Source of the DNA: Nevskia soli DSM 19509
GTDB lineage: Bacteria > Pseudomonadota > Gammaproteobacteria > Nevskiales > Nevskiaceae
Assembly (NCBI RefSeq): GCF_000711955.1
Contig: NZ_JONR01000027.1
Coordinates: 18,427 to 82,426, forward strand
Reading direction: 5' to 3'
Length of the DNA stretch: 64,000 nt
The first letter of the stretch is position 1, and each line of letters opens with the position of its first letter. Below, one piece after another: positions 8,224 to 16,874 of the stretch. A model generated the notes under the pieces. The model was not told the origin of the DNA and ran no database searches. It worked only from the letters and a program-made list of their open reading frames with translations. A program made the translations under genes and the position numbers.

Positions 8224-10302
8224 TTATCCTGGGATGTGCCGCTTGCCGGGGAGATCCGTTCCGCCATCCTCATGGCGGGGATCGATTCGTGAACCATCGG
8301 AGACGGCAATCTCCGCTTCCGCGTCGGCCTCATGCCGGCGGATGCCGCCGACGTCGTGCCGCACCAGACCGTGACGATGCATCTTGCGGTACATGGTCTT
8401 GCGGCTCAGGTGCAGGCGCACCGCGGCCGCGCTGACATTCCAGTGGCACGCTTCGAGCGTGCGCCGCAGGGCGTCGCATTCGGCGCTTCCGAGCACATTA
8501 TCCTCGTCCGCGTCACCCTCGCCGATCACCGCGGCCGCAGCGGCGACTTCGGCGCGCGGCCTGATACGACCGCCGGTCAACCAGCCCTCATCGAAATCGT
8601 CGAGGCTGAGATAGTCCGACTCGCGCAGCGCCAGCATCATGCACAACACATTGCGCAACTGCCGCAGGTTGCCCGGCCAGGGGTAGCGCGCCAGGCGCTG
8701 TACCAGGGCCTCGTCGATCTGCACCGGCGTACGCTCGCCGGCCTCGATGCGCAGCAGGTAGCGCACCACATCGGCGGCGTCCTTGCGCTCGCGCAGCGGC
8801 GGTATGGTCAGGGTAATGCCGTTCAGGCGGTAGTACAGATCATCTCGGAACTGGTTCTTGGCGATCATCTCCACCGGATCGCGATGGGTCGCGCTGATGA
8901 CGCGTATGTCCACCGCCACCGGCTTGCTGGCGCCGAGCGGAACCACTTCGCGTTCCTCGATCACCGTCAGCAGCCGCGCCTGCAGGGGCAGCGGCATGTC
9001 GCCGATCTCGTCCAGGAACAGCGTTCCGCCGTTGGCCTGCAGCACGCGACCGATATTGCCTTCGCGCGTCGCGCCGGTGAAAGCGCCCGGCTTGTAGCCG
9101 AACAACTCGCTTTCGATCAGCAGCTCCGGAATCGCCGCGCAGTTCACCGATACGAAGGGCTTGTCGGCACGCCGGCTGGCGCTATGGATGGCCTTGGCGA
9201 AATAGCCCTTGCCGGTGCCGGTTTCACCAAGCAGCAGAACCGAAATATCCCGATTCAGCACGCGGCGCAGAATCTGCACATTGCGCATCATCACCGGATC
9301 GGTCGGCTGCATCACGTCCAGTGCATCGGAAACCCGGGCGCCGACCACCACCGACTTCGGCGCGCGGCGGAATTCATCGGCTGGCGGCTGCACCACGGCG
9401 AAGAACTTCTGATGTCCGAAGCGGGTCGACAACGGCTCCGGACGGAAGCCGTGACGCATGCCCATGTGCAGCAGCGTCGCCAGCGGCACGTCCAGGATCG
9501 TGTCGATGCGCTGACCACACAGCGACTTGTGATCGCGGTAACCCAGCGCCTCCAGGGTGCAGCGATTGGCGCCGATGACGGTGCCGCCCTCGTCAAACGC
9601 CAGCACGCCTTCGCCCGGGGTACAGACGAACTCGGCGCAGCGGTGGAAGCGCAGCACGTGATACTGCTTGCAGGATTGCAGCAGCGCGCGGTTCTCGATG
9701 TTCTGCGCCGCGATATCCACCAGCGCCAGCGTGTGCGTCTGCGCCCCGCTGGAACTGCCCGAGATATCCAGCGCGGCGATCACCCGGCCCTGCATATCGA
9801 AGATCGGCGCGGCCGAGCAGGTCAGCTCGGTGTTCTGCACCAGGAAATGATCGGACCGATGGATGACGATCGGCTCCCGCGTCATCAGGCAGGTGCCCAT
9901 GCCGTTGGTGCCGAGCTCCTGCTCGCTCCAGACGGCGCCTTCGCGGAAGCCGCTGCGGCGGGCTGTCATCGAGAACGCCGGATCGCCGACGTAGCTGAGG
10001 ATCACGCCGTCCTGATCGGTGAGCATGATGCCGTATTGCGTATGCATCATCTGCCGCGACAGCCCGAGCATCTCGATACGGGCGATCGGCAGCACCGCAC
10101 CGATACGTTCGCGCCGGGCGTCGAGATCGCTGCGCTCGACCATCAGGGGTTTCTTGACCTGCAGCGGATCCAGGGAGTAGCTCGAAAGGCAACGACTCCA
10201 CGAATGACGTACCGCCTGGCCTACGTCGCTGCTGTCGCCGCGGCCTTTCACGGCCGATTCGATCAGGCGTGCATGGCCCTGACTATCCTGTCTTAAACGC
10301 AT
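8224..10302 (-). CDS. Sigma-54-dependent activator, AcoR family
   Basis: 692 residues. An N-terminal sensory region with a GAF-like fold (about 60-220, with LGTNGMGTCL and VIAALDIS) is followed by a linker. Then comes the AAA+ domain with Walker A GETGTGKG (359-366), the sigma-54 contact loop GAFTGA (406-411) and Walker B LFLDEIGDM (428-436). A Fis-type helix-turn-helix (NVSAAAVRLHLSRKTMYRKM) follows, and an unusual 45-residue polar tail ends the protein. The start at 10302 has GGAGGAG 7 bases upstream; ATG at 10320 is an alternative. Relatives respond to acetoin, alcohols or aldehydes. It is a likely regulator of the paired inverted repeats and sigma-54 promoters upstream of frmA, xoxF and ethD-frmB. 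The effector is unknown. Confidence 0.92.
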   Translation of the reverse strand: MRLRQDSQGHARLIESAVKGRGDSSDVGQAVRHSWSRCLSSYSLDPLQVKKPLMVERSDLDARRERIGAVLPIARIEMLGLSRQMMHTQYGIMLTDQDGVILSYVGDPAFSMTARRSGFREGAVWSEQELGTNGMGTCLMTREPIVIHRSDHFLVQNTELTCSAAPIFDMQGRVIAALDISGSSSGAQTHTLALVDIAAQNIENRALLQSCKQYHVLRFHRCAEFVCTPGEGVLAFDEGGTVIGANRCTLEALGYRDHKSLCGQRIDTILDVPLATLLHMGMRHGFRPEPLSTRFGHQKFFAVVQPPADEFRRAPKSVVVGARVSDALDVMQPTDPVMMRNVQILRRVLNRDISVLLLGETGTGKGYFAKAIHSASRRADKPFVSVNCAAIPELLIESELFGYKPGAFTGATREGNIGRVLQANGGTLFLDEIGDMPLPLQARLLTVIEEREVVPLGASKPVAVDIRVISATHRDPVEMIAKNQFRDDLYYRLNGITLTIPPLRERKDAADVVRYLLRIEAGERTPVQIDEALVQRLARYPWPGNLRQLRNVLCMMLALRESDYLSLDDFDEGWLTGGRIRPRAEVAAAAAVIGEGDADEDNVLGSAECDALRRTLEACHWNVSAAAVRLHLSRKTMYRKMHRHGLVRHDVGGIRRHEADAEAEIAVSDGSRIDPRHEDGGTDLPGKRHIPG

Positions 10303-10537
10303 GGTCCTCTCCTCCGTCATGTTTTCCTCGATGCACGTATGCATTCGGGTTTTATCAGCGACGGTGAAAGTTCCAAGCTTGTAGCCGAATGGACTTCCCT
10401 GCTGCGTGGAACAGTACCACCGCTGTTATCCATGCAGCGTACTGCGATTAACCTCCTGCGAAAAGCACCGCTTGGCGAAAAGTGGTTAATAAATTCAATA
10501 TGTTCAGCCATGCAGGAAGCATGAACAGCTGCAAACG

Positions 10538-10572
10538 CCCCGGAATGGACGGTTCCACCTTCCATTCCGGGG
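10538..10572 (-). terminator. Long hairpin downstream of frmA
   Basis: A perfect 12-bp stem (10538-10549 with 10561-10572) and an 11-nt loop lie about 50 bp past the frmA stop. There is no strong T-tract, but with the hairpin at 10582-10620 it forms a tandem pair that probably ends or weakens frmA transcription before the activator gene. The rest of the 10303-10624 gap holds only the activator's ribosome site and no recognised promoter. Confidence 0.5.
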
Positions 10573-10581
10573 ATAAATCCC

Positions 10582-10620
10582 GCCCGGGAAGCCGCAAACG
10601 CATTGGCGTTGCGTCCGGGC
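10582..10620 (-). terminator. Hairpin immediately after the frmA stop
   Basis: Outer stem GCCCGG/CCGGGC and inner stem CGCAAACGC/GCGTTGCG (one bulged A) close a 4-nt loop. It begins 4 bases after the frmA stop codon, read on the minus strand. It is followed by a second hairpin at 10538-10572. Confidence 0.45.
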
Positions 10621-10624
10621 ATGA

Positions 10625-11734
10625 TCAGAAGCGGATTACCGAACGGATCACCTTGCCCTCATGCATCAGGTCGAGGGCCTTGTTGATGTCCTCCAGCGGC
10701 AACACCTCGGTGATCATCTCGTCGATCTTGATGTCGCCATGCAGATAGCGATCGACGAAACCCGGCAGTTCGGTGCGTCCCTTGACGCCGCCGAAGGCCG
10801 AGCCGCGCCAGACGCGTCCGGTGACCAGCTGGAATGGACGGGTGCGGATCTCCTCGCCGGCCCCGGCGACGCCGATGATGATCGACTCGCCCCAGCCCTT
10901 GTGGCAGCACTCCAGCGCCGAGCGCATCACGTTGACGTTGCCGATGCACTCGAAGGAGTAATCGACGCCGCCGTCGGTGAGATCGACGATTGCCTGCTGC
11001 ACCGGCACGTCATAGTCTTTCGGATTGATGCAATCGGTCGCGCCCAGGGCCTTGGCCATGGTGAACTTGTCCGGATTGGTGTCGACCGCGATGATGCGGC
11101 TGGCCTTGGCCATCACCGCGCCCTGCACCACCGACAAGCCGATGCCGCCGAGGCCGAACACCGCCACGGTGGAGCCGGGCGGCACCTTGGCGGTATTGAG
11201 CACCGCGCCGATGCCGGTGGTGATGCCGCAACCGAGCAGGCAGACCTTGTCCAGCGGCGCCTTCGGATTGATTTTCGCCACCGAGATTTCCGGCATCACG
11301 GTGTATTCGGAAAACGTGCTGGTGCCCATGTAGTGCAGGATCGGCTTGCCCTTCTGGGAGAAGCGCGTGGTGCCGTCGGGCATCAGGCCCTTGCCCTGGG
11401 TCAGGCGGATCTTCTGGCACAGATTGGTCTTGCCGGATTTGCAGAACTTGCACTCGCCGCATTCCGGGGTGTACAGCGGGATGACGTGATCGCCGGGCTT
11501 GACGCTTTTCACACCCGCGCCGACCTCCTGCACGATGCCGCCGCCTTCGTGCCCGAGGATGACCGGGAACATGCCTTCCGGATCCTTGCCGGAAAGCGTG
11601 AAGGCATCGGTGTGGCAAACCCCGGTGGCCACTATCTTGACCAGCACCTCGCCGGCCTTCGGCCCGGCGACATCGATCTCTTCGATCGAAAGTGGCTTGC
11701 CTGCTTCCCAGGCAACCGCAGCTCTTGACTTCAT
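10625..11734 (-). CDS. frmA: S-(hydroxymethyl)glutathione dehydrogenase / class III alcohol dehydrogenase
   Basis: 369 residues, the standard length. It oxidises S-hydroxymethylglutathione to S-formylglutathione with NAD+. Visible features are Cys40-His-Thr for the catalytic zinc, GHE at 61-63, the four structural zinc cysteines at 92, 95, 98 and 106 (CGECKFCKSGKTNLC), and the nucleotide-binding GLGGIGL. The sequence DGGVDYSFECIGN is typical of the class III branch. The start at 11734 is preceded by GGAGGCAAGAAC and matches the family N-terminus (KSRAAVAWEAGKPL). A 362-bp gap upstream carries a sigma-54 promoter and paired activator sites, so it appears to have its own regulated promoter rather than read-through from the cytochrome gene. 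Confidence 0.96.
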   Translation of the reverse strand: MKSRAAVAWEAGKPLSIEEIDVAGPKAGEVLVKIVATGVCHTDAFTLSGKDPEGMFPVILGHEGGGIVQEVGAGVKSVKPGDHVIPLYTPECGECKFCKSGKTNLCQKIRLTQGKGLMPDGTTRFSQKGKPILHYMGTSTFSEYTVMPEISVAKINPKAPLDKVCLLGCGITTGIGAVLNTAKVPPGSTVAVFGLGGIGLSVVQGAVMAKASRIIAVDTNPDKFTMAKALGATDCINPKDYDVPVQQAIVDLTDGGVDYSFECIGNVNVMRSALECCHKGWGESIIIGVAGAGEEIRTRPFQLVTGRVWRGSAFGGVKGRTELPGFVDRYLHGDIKIDEMITEVLPLEDINKALDLMHEGKVIRSVIRF

Positions 11735-11881
11735 GTTCTTGCCTCCATCCTGTTGTCGTTCCGATCGCGGCCACGCACCGGCGTGTCCTGCCGTTGTTGA
11801 ATCACCCGCATCCCCTGCTGCGATCCGCCGTTTCTCCGGCACCGCGTCAACGCGTTTCGCGGTGCGCCTGGAGATATGGAT

Positions 11882-11897
11882 AGCAGCCAGCGTGCCA
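11882..11897 (-). promoter_or_regulatory. Sigma-54 promoter of frmA
   Basis: On the minus strand this reads TGGCACGCTGGCTGCT, which matches the -24/-12 consensus TGGCACG-N4-TTGCW with one change (CTGC for TTGC) and exact spacing. It is 148 bp upstream of the frmA start, and the activator sites lie 83-137 bp further upstream. Nearly the same element precedes xoxF. Confidence 0.75.
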
Positions 11898-11979
11898 TCT
11901 TCCTATATGTCATAAAATCTTTATTTATCAAATAGTTAAAACACCAATATCAGCCATTGTGGAGTTTGTCGCGCAGACC

Positions 11980-12019
11980 AGAGTCGAGCGCGCTACAGCC
12001 ATGGGCCAGATGTGACACA
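11980..12019 (-). promoter_or_regulatory. Paired activator sites upstream of frmA
   Basis: Site 1 (12002-12019) is TGGGCC-AGATGT-GACACA. A weaker site 2 (11980-11997) is AGAGTC-GAGCGC-GCTACA, exactly 22 bp away. The same geometry recurs upstream of xoxF and ethD, which makes chance unlikely. Proposed enhancer of the AcoR-type activator encoded at 8224-10302. Confidence 0.65.
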
Positions 12020-12045
12020 ACCGTCGTGAAAAGGGCATCCGGAAC

Positions 12046-12083
12046 GGCGCGGCTGGCAGAAAAACTCCATTGCCAATCGCGCC
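12046..12083 (-). terminator. Hairpin after the cytochrome c gene
   Basis: Stems GGCGCG/CGCGCC and TGGCA/TGCCA, separated by a 2x2 internal loop, close a 12-nt loop just past the cytochrome c stop. There is no T-tract downstream on the minus strand, so this is a weak terminator or an RNA 3'-end stabiliser. Confidence 0.35.
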
Positions 12084-12096
12084 GGTCACCGGCCCT

Positions 12097-12639
12097 CTAG
12101 GGCGTGGCCGCTTCCGGCTGGTCGCCGAATTTCTTCGAAGGACTGCCGTGATAATTGGAACGGACAAACGTGAGGATCTTCCACAGGTCGTCGTCGGTCT
12201 TGACGATGGCACCGTGCGGCGGCATCGGGCCAACCACGCTTTCCTGGGCCTTGCGCGTATAGCCCCGCTTCTGCAGTTCGTCGGTACCCAGCGTGACCAG
12301 GCGGAACAGGGTGTCGTCGTCGCCGCCGTAGACCCAGGTGTCGTTGGTCAGCGGCGGGCACATGCCGCCGCCGCCGTTGCCGCCGTGGCAACCGTTGCAG
12401 CCGGAATGCATGAACAGCTTCTGGCCCTGAGCCACGATATCTGCGTTATCGTCCTTGTAGGGGTTCTTCAATGTACCTTGCTTGGCAGCGTTGACCCGGT
12501 CGAGCGGCGGCACCGGCCCGGCGGGGACACTCGCCGCCGGCTTGGCCGCATCGGAACTGGAAGATCCATTTTCCTGGGCGCAGGCCGCCGCGGCGACGGC
12601 GAGCACGATCAAAGCGCCACCCAAAACATTTTTCAGCAC
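12097..12639 (-). CDS. xoxG: Cytochrome c, likely electron acceptor of XoxF
   Basis: 180 residues from the GTG at 12639, chosen because AAGGAG lies 8 bases upstream and it begins the signal peptide. The longer ATG frame at 12675 would overlap the previous gene. The leader ends in AAAACAQ: either signal peptidase I cleavage or a lipoprotein Cys20. One haem-c motif, CNGCH, is at 81-85, followed by a glycine run and CPPLTNDTWVYGGDDDTLF, as in cytochrome cL-like partners of methanol dehydrogenases. A candidate axial methionine lies in VGPMPPHG. The xoxF-xoxJ-cytochrome order supports the assignment; the gene is 32 bp after the xoxJ-like gene. The symbol rests on context and motif order. Confidence 0.8.
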   Translation of the reverse strand: MLKNVLGGALIVLAVAAAACAQENGSSSSDAAKPAASVPAGPVPPLDRVNAAKQGTLKNPYKDDNADIVAQGQKLFMHSGCNGCHGGNGGGGMCPPLTNDTWVYGGDDDTLFRLVTLGTDELQKRGYTRKAQESVVGPMPPHGAIVKTDDDLWKILTFVRSNYHGSPSKKFGDQPEAATP

Positions 12640-12671
12640 AGCGTTTCTCCTTCGTAGGTCTAATGAAATGG

Positions 12672-14312
12672 TCATCCGTGCGAGTCGATGGCCTCGGTCG
12701 CACTTGAACCGGCATTGGATGCCGATTGCTCCAGCAACTTGATCACCGCCTGGCTGTCCTTGTCCTTGGCGATGGCCAACGCTGTCATGCCGTTCTCGTT
12801 CTGCGCGGAGGTGTCGGCGCCGGATTTGATCAGCATCGCCGCCAGATCCGCCTGGTTCGCCGCCGCCGCGATCATCAGCGCAGTGACGCCGCCGGTGTTC
12901 TTGGCATTGACGTCGGCGCCGTGATCGATCAACGCCTTGGCCGACTGGTCGGCATGACCGGCAACCGCCAGCATCAGCGGCGTGTAGCCGCTGCCGATCC
13001 TCTGGTTGACGTCGGAGCCCGCCTGCACCAGCGCCACGGTGGCCACATCCTTGCTGTACTGGGATGCGATGGCCAGCGCGGTCAGGCCATTGGGATTCTT
13101 CGCCTTGAGATCCGCCTTGTTCGCCACCAGCAGCTTCACCAGGTCGCCGTCATCCATCCAGGCGGCGGTCATCACCGGCGTCCAGCCGTCGCTGTCCGTT
13201 CCATTGACGTTGGCCTTGTGCGCGATCAGGTACTTGACCATGTTCAGCGAGGTCTTGCGGATCGCGTTGAGCAGCGGCGTATAACCCTGCAGATCGCGTG
13301 CATTGATGTTCGCGTGCTTCTTCTCCAGCAGATAGCTGACGCGCACCATATCGTCCGCGATCACCGCATTGTTGAACTCGTCATTGACCTTGGCGCCGTG
13401 CTTGAGCCATTCGTCGAGTTGGGCGATGGTCACGCCCTGCGTATCGGCCGTAACCGGATGCGGCTTGGGCGGCGCATAGGGGCCGTGCGCCGGCAGATCG
13501 CCGTCGATCAGGCAGGACTCGCACTTCACCAACGGCACGCCGAAATCCACCAGGATCGCACGAATCTTGTCCTTCTCCTTCTTCATGGCCGCCTCGACCT
13601 TGTCGTGCAGATCGCGGTTGCGCATGCGCACGGCCAGGGCCATATCGAATTCCATCGGCACCGCGTCGTCCATCAGGTTGACCGGCTGGATCACCAGCGG
13701 CGCCTTTTTCACCGTTTTGTAGTAGCCGGCGAACGGCCCCCAGATGGCGGCGACGTCAAGTTGGCCGTTGACCACCTGCTCCATCTGGTTGACCGGCTGG
13801 TCGTTCGCCACCAGGTCGGCGTCATGGCTGAGGTAATGCACCACGGTATTGCTCTTGACGTCGTGTTGCGCCAGGGCCTCCCGCACAGAGGAAGTCTGGT
13901 AGACGCCGACCTTGAGCGTCTTCAGCCGCGGATCGTCCAGATTCTTGAAATCGAACCCGCGATCGTTACGGTAGGCCAGCACGAAGGTGGTGCGATACAG
14001 CGGCACCGTGGTCATGACACGCTCCGCATCTGCGGGCATATCGAGCATCAGGTCGCACTCATCGGCATCCAGCGTAGTCCTGGTCAGGCCGCGCTCGATG
14101 CCGGGGCGATAGTAGTACTGGACGCCGGTACCGAGAGACTCCGCGATCACCTGCGCGATCTTGTTCTCGAAACCTTCGCCCTTGTTGTTGGATATCGGCA
14201 TGTTGCCGGGATCCGCGCAGACGCGCAATGCGGCGAGATTGTCGGCGCCTATCGCGGCGCCGCTGATCGCCAGCAGCAGGACCGGTAACGCCGAGCGAAT
14301 TGCTTTGCTCAT
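12672..14312 (-). CDS. xoxJ: XoxJ-like periplasmic binding protein fused to ankyrin repeats
   Basis: 546 residues. The signal peptide ends near Ala23. Residues about 24-285 form a solute-binding domain of the quinoprotein-dehydrogenase-associated type (LRVCADPGNMPISNNKGEGFENKIA, ERGLTRTTL, LKVGVYQTSSVREALAQHD, DVAAIWGPFAGY). This normally makes up the whole of XoxJ or MxaJ, which are thought to help mature the dehydrogenase. After a Cys-x-x-Cys linker (KCESC), about seven ankyrin repeats follow (290-535; GYTPLLNAIR, GWTPVMTAAW, GLTALAIASQ, GYTPLMLAVA, GVTALMIAAA, GMTALAIAKD). The frame is continuous, so the fusion is real in this sequence. The start at ATG 14312 has GAGGAGA upstream. It lies between xoxF and the cytochrome gene. 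Confidence 0.9.
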   Translation of the reverse strand: MSKAIRSALPVLLLAISGAAIGADNLAALRVCADPGNMPISNNKGEGFENKIAQVIAESLGTGVQYYYRPGIERGLTRTTLDADECDLMLDMPADAERVMTTVPLYRTTFVLAYRNDRGFDFKNLDDPRLKTLKVGVYQTSSVREALAQHDVKSNTVVHYLSHDADLVANDQPVNQMEQVVNGQLDVAAIWGPFAGYYKTVKKAPLVIQPVNLMDDAVPMEFDMALAVRMRNRDLHDKVEAAMKKEKDKIRAILVDFGVPLVKCESCLIDGDLPAHGPYAPPKPHPVTADTQGVTIAQLDEWLKHGAKVNDEFNNAVIADDMVRVSYLLEKKHANINARDLQGYTPLLNAIRKTSLNMVKYLIAHKANVNGTDSDGWTPVMTAAWMDDGDLVKLLVANKADLKAKNPNGLTALAIASQYSKDVATVALVQAGSDVNQRIGSGYTPLMLAVAGHADQSAKALIDHGADVNAKNTGGVTALMIAAAANQADLAAMLIKSGADTSAQNENGMTALAIAKDKDSQAVIKLLEQSASNAGSSATEAIDSHG

Positions 14313-14449
14313 CACTGTCTCTCCTCGGTATGTTTTTTATGTGCTGCTTGGACCACTGTGCGCAGCGGACAATTCAACTCTCCGCGTACGCATCCGCAAA
14401 TTCAAGCGCGCCGCATACGCTCGTGAGAATTTCCCGTGGCGCGCCTTGC

Positions 14450-14489
14450 AAACAAAGGACGCCCGATGCCATTGCGGGCACCGGGCGTC
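14450..14489 (-). terminator. Rho-independent terminator after xoxF
   Basis: An 8-bp stem (GACGCCCG at 14458-14465 with CGGGCGTC at 14482-14489), with further pairing inside, is followed on the minus strand by CTTTGTTTGC. It lies about 30 bp after the xoxF stop and should make xoxF transcript more abundant than xoxJ-xoxG. Confidence 0.6.
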
Positions 14490-14520
14490 AGTTACCGCTT
14501 ACAGCTCACCACCTAGGTCG

Positions 14521-16386
14521 TTAGTCCACGCGGAACGTATACAAGGTGCCGCCCATCGGAATCTTGTCGAGGTTGGCCGCCTTGGTCATCGCGGTGGCGC
14601 CGATGGCGCCGAACTTGTCGCTCAGATCCAGGCCAGCGGTGACCGGCAGGCCGATCCAGCCGCCGATGCCGCTCCACACGGACACATACTGGTGACCCTT
14701 GATCTTGTAGGTGATCGGGTTGCCGATGATTCCGGAACCCAGGCGCCGCTGCCACAGGATCTTGCCGGTCTTGCGATCGACAGCGCGGAAATCACCAAGC
14801 AGATCGCCGTAGAAGGCCAGGCCGCCGTCGGTAACCAGCGCTCCACCCCAGTTCGGGTAAGCATCCGGGATTTCCCACACGGTTTCGCCGGTCAGCACGT
14901 TGAACTTCTTGAACTTGCCGGTGGTGCCGGGCTTCTCCGGATACATGTAGACATTGGCGAACACATAGACCGTGCCCTGCTGCGTATGCGCACGTTCCTG
15001 CGGCTCATCTTCCATGCACCAGTTGTTTGTCGGGCAATAAGCCATGCCGGGCTCGCTCGGGTCGATGGCGCAAGGCTGTTGATCCTTGCCGCCCATCGCC
15101 GACGGGCAAGCCTGCACGTTGCCGTTCGGACCGAATGGAGAATGCTCCTTCACCTTGACCGGACGGCCGGTCTTCAGGTCGATCTTCTCGGCCCAGTTCG
15201 CGGTGACGTACTTGTTGGCGCGCAGCAGCGTACCGTCGGTACGATCCAGCACGTAGGAGAAGCCGTTGCGGTCGAAGTGGATCAGGACCTTGCGCTTCTT
15301 GCCGTCGACCGTCAGGTCTTCCAGCATGTTCTCGTTGATGCCGTCGTAGTCCCACTGGTCGAATGGCGTCATCTGGTAGGCCCAGACGGCTTCGCCGGTA
15401 TCGATCTTGCGGGCGAAGATGGTCATCGACCACTTGTTGTCCTGCGTGCCGTCGTTGCACTCTTCGTGCGTCTTGGCCTTGCAGCGATAGGACGGGCTCC
15501 ACAGGCCAGGGTTACCGGTCGAGTAATAGAGCAGATTCAGTTCGGGATCGAAGCTGTACCAGCCCCAGGCCGCACCGCCGCCGCGCTGCCACTCGTCGCC
15601 GGGATAGCTGCTGATGCCGATATCCTTGCCGGCGGTGCCGTATTCCGGATGCGCCTTGTTGGTGTCCGGCGTCAGGCACACGTCCTTGTCGGAACCGGTG
15701 CTGTAGCACTCCCAGATCTTCTTGCCGTCGGCGAGGTTGTACGCCGTCATGCGGCCGCGGGCTGCGAACTCGTCGCCGCCGAAGCCGATGATGACCTTGC
15801 CGTTGGCGATGATCGGCGCCGGGGTGATGGTTTCACCCTTGGCCGGGAAGGCGTGCTTCACCACCCAGTCTTCCTTGCCGGTCTTGGCATCGAGCGCGAT
15901 GACAAAGCCGTCGAGAGTACCGAACACCACTTTGCCGTCGGCGAACGACATGCCGCGGTTGACGGTGTCGCAGCAGGCACGCGGCACGGCGGAGTCGTCG
16001 CGGTCGGTGGTCTTCTTGTAGTTCCAGATCGTCTTCGGGTGATCGGGATCGCTCAGGTCGAGCCCCTGCACGATGTTGGGCCAGCCGCTTTCCATGAACA
16101 TCATCGGCGTGCCGTCCACCGTGACCACCAGCGGCTGGCCTTCATGGCCACGCAGCGTGCCGCTGGACTGGGACCAGATCATCTGCAACTTGCCAACGTT
16201 GGTGGTGTTGATGTCCTTCAAACGGCTGTGTCGGGTCAGTTGGGTGTCGCCACCCGGTGCCGCCCACAGATTCGGGTCCTTGGCTCGGTCAGCGACTTCA
16301 TCGGCGACTGCTGATGCTCCCGAAACCGCAACGAGTGCCAAGGCGGCACAGAACATCCCCAGCCTGCTCTTCAATACGGATTCCAT
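14521..16386 (-). CDS. xoxF: Lanthanide-dependent (XoxF-type) PQQ methanol dehydrogenase
   Basis: 621 residues with a signal peptide ending near residue 28. A periplasmic eight-bladed PQQ propeller that oxidises methanol to formaldehyde or formate. The vicinal disulfide is Cys138-Cys139 (RACCDTVNRG). Expected metal ligands are Glu206 (GDEFAARGR), Asn292 (GNPGLW) and Asp346. The decisive mark is Asp348 in WDYDG: the second Asp two residues after the catalytic one, which is present in lanthanide XoxF enzymes and is Ala in calcium MxaF. The insertion RCKAKTHEECNDGTQDNKW is as in XoxF5, but I did not build a tree. No mxaFI is present in the window. It has a sigma-54 promoter and paired activator sites upstream and its own terminator downstream. 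Confidence 0.96.
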   Translation of the reverse strand: MESVLKSRLGMFCAALALVAVSGASAVADEVADRAKDPNLWAAPGGDTQLTRHSRLKDINTTNVGKLQMIWSQSSGTLRGHEGQPLVVTVDGTPMMFMESGWPNIVQGLDLSDPDHPKTIWNYKKTTDRDDSAVPRACCDTVNRGMSFADGKVVFGTLDGFVIALDAKTGKEDWVVKHAFPAKGETITPAPIIANGKVIIGFGGDEFAARGRMTAYNLADGKKIWECYSTGSDKDVCLTPDTNKAHPEYGTAGKDIGISSYPGDEWQRGGGAAWGWYSFDPELNLLYYSTGNPGLWSPSYRCKAKTHEECNDGTQDNKWSMTIFARKIDTGEAVWAYQMTPFDQWDYDGINENMLEDLTVDGKKRKVLIHFDRNGFSYVLDRTDGTLLRANKYVTANWAEKIDLKTGRPVKVKEHSPFGPNGNVQACPSAMGGKDQQPCAIDPSEPGMAYCPTNNWCMEDEPQERAHTQQGTVYVFANVYMYPEKPGTTGKFKKFNVLTGETVWEIPDAYPNWGGALVTDGGLAFYGDLLGDFRAVDRKTGKILWQRRLGSGIIGNPITYKIKGHQYVSVWSGIGGWIGLPVTAGLDLSDKFGAIGATAMTKAANLDKIPMGGTLYTFRVD

Positions 16387-16507
16387 ACGCAGTTCTCCTC
16401 CTTCACATCATGTCTTTATGTCCCGCCGCCACTGCCGGAAAGCCGGCGGGGATTACGGGTTTCTGACGCCGTCCGCATGCGCAAGCATTCGGCTCGACCT
16501 ATAACTA

Positions 16508-16523
16508 AGCAGCCGCCGTGCCA
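16508..16523 (-). promoter_or_regulatory. Sigma-54 promoter of xoxF
   Basis: On the minus strand it reads TGGCACGGCGGCTGCT: a -24/-12 element with correct spacing and the same CTGCT variant as the frmA promoter. It is 122 bp upstream of the xoxF start. The rest of the 16387-16874 gap holds the activator sites and no gene I can support. Confidence 0.75.
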
Positions 16524-16606
16524 TCTGCAAGCCAAACAAAATCATGTTTATTATCAATAACTTGATACAACACCCGCATACATAGAACCACCCACCCGCA
16601 AAACGT

Positions 16607-16646
16607 CGGGTCGGCTACGCCACAACGGTGTGCCGGATATGACCCA
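16607..16646 (-). promoter_or_regulatory. Paired activator sites upstream of xoxF
   Basis: Site 1 (16629-16646) is TGTGCC-GGATAT-GACCCA. Site 2 (16607-16624) is CGGGTC-GGCTAC-GCCACA, 22 bp away, the same phase as at frmA and ethD. They lie 84-138 bp upstream of the sigma-54 promoter. Confidence 0.65.
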
Positions 16647-16874
16647 ACCTCCCGACTGCCCTGTTCGCTGCGGGTGGAAGCATCCGCGCCGGCCCTGGCA
16701 GATCGCTTCGCGCCGGCAGATTTTCGGATCCCGCAGGCAGCAGCGGACAGGCGCAGGCCGCCACCGCGAACGCGCGCGAATGAAGCAGGAATCAGGATTG
16801 GGTTTGCCACCGACGCGGCGCAATGCCCCGGCAACGGAGGCATCGGCCGATTCACGGGAATTGCCTGAATGCCC

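Noticed and set aside
8022..8333. 103-residue minus-strand frame between the activator and gfa
   Set aside because: It overlaps the activator's 3' end, has no ribosome site and no family likeness.
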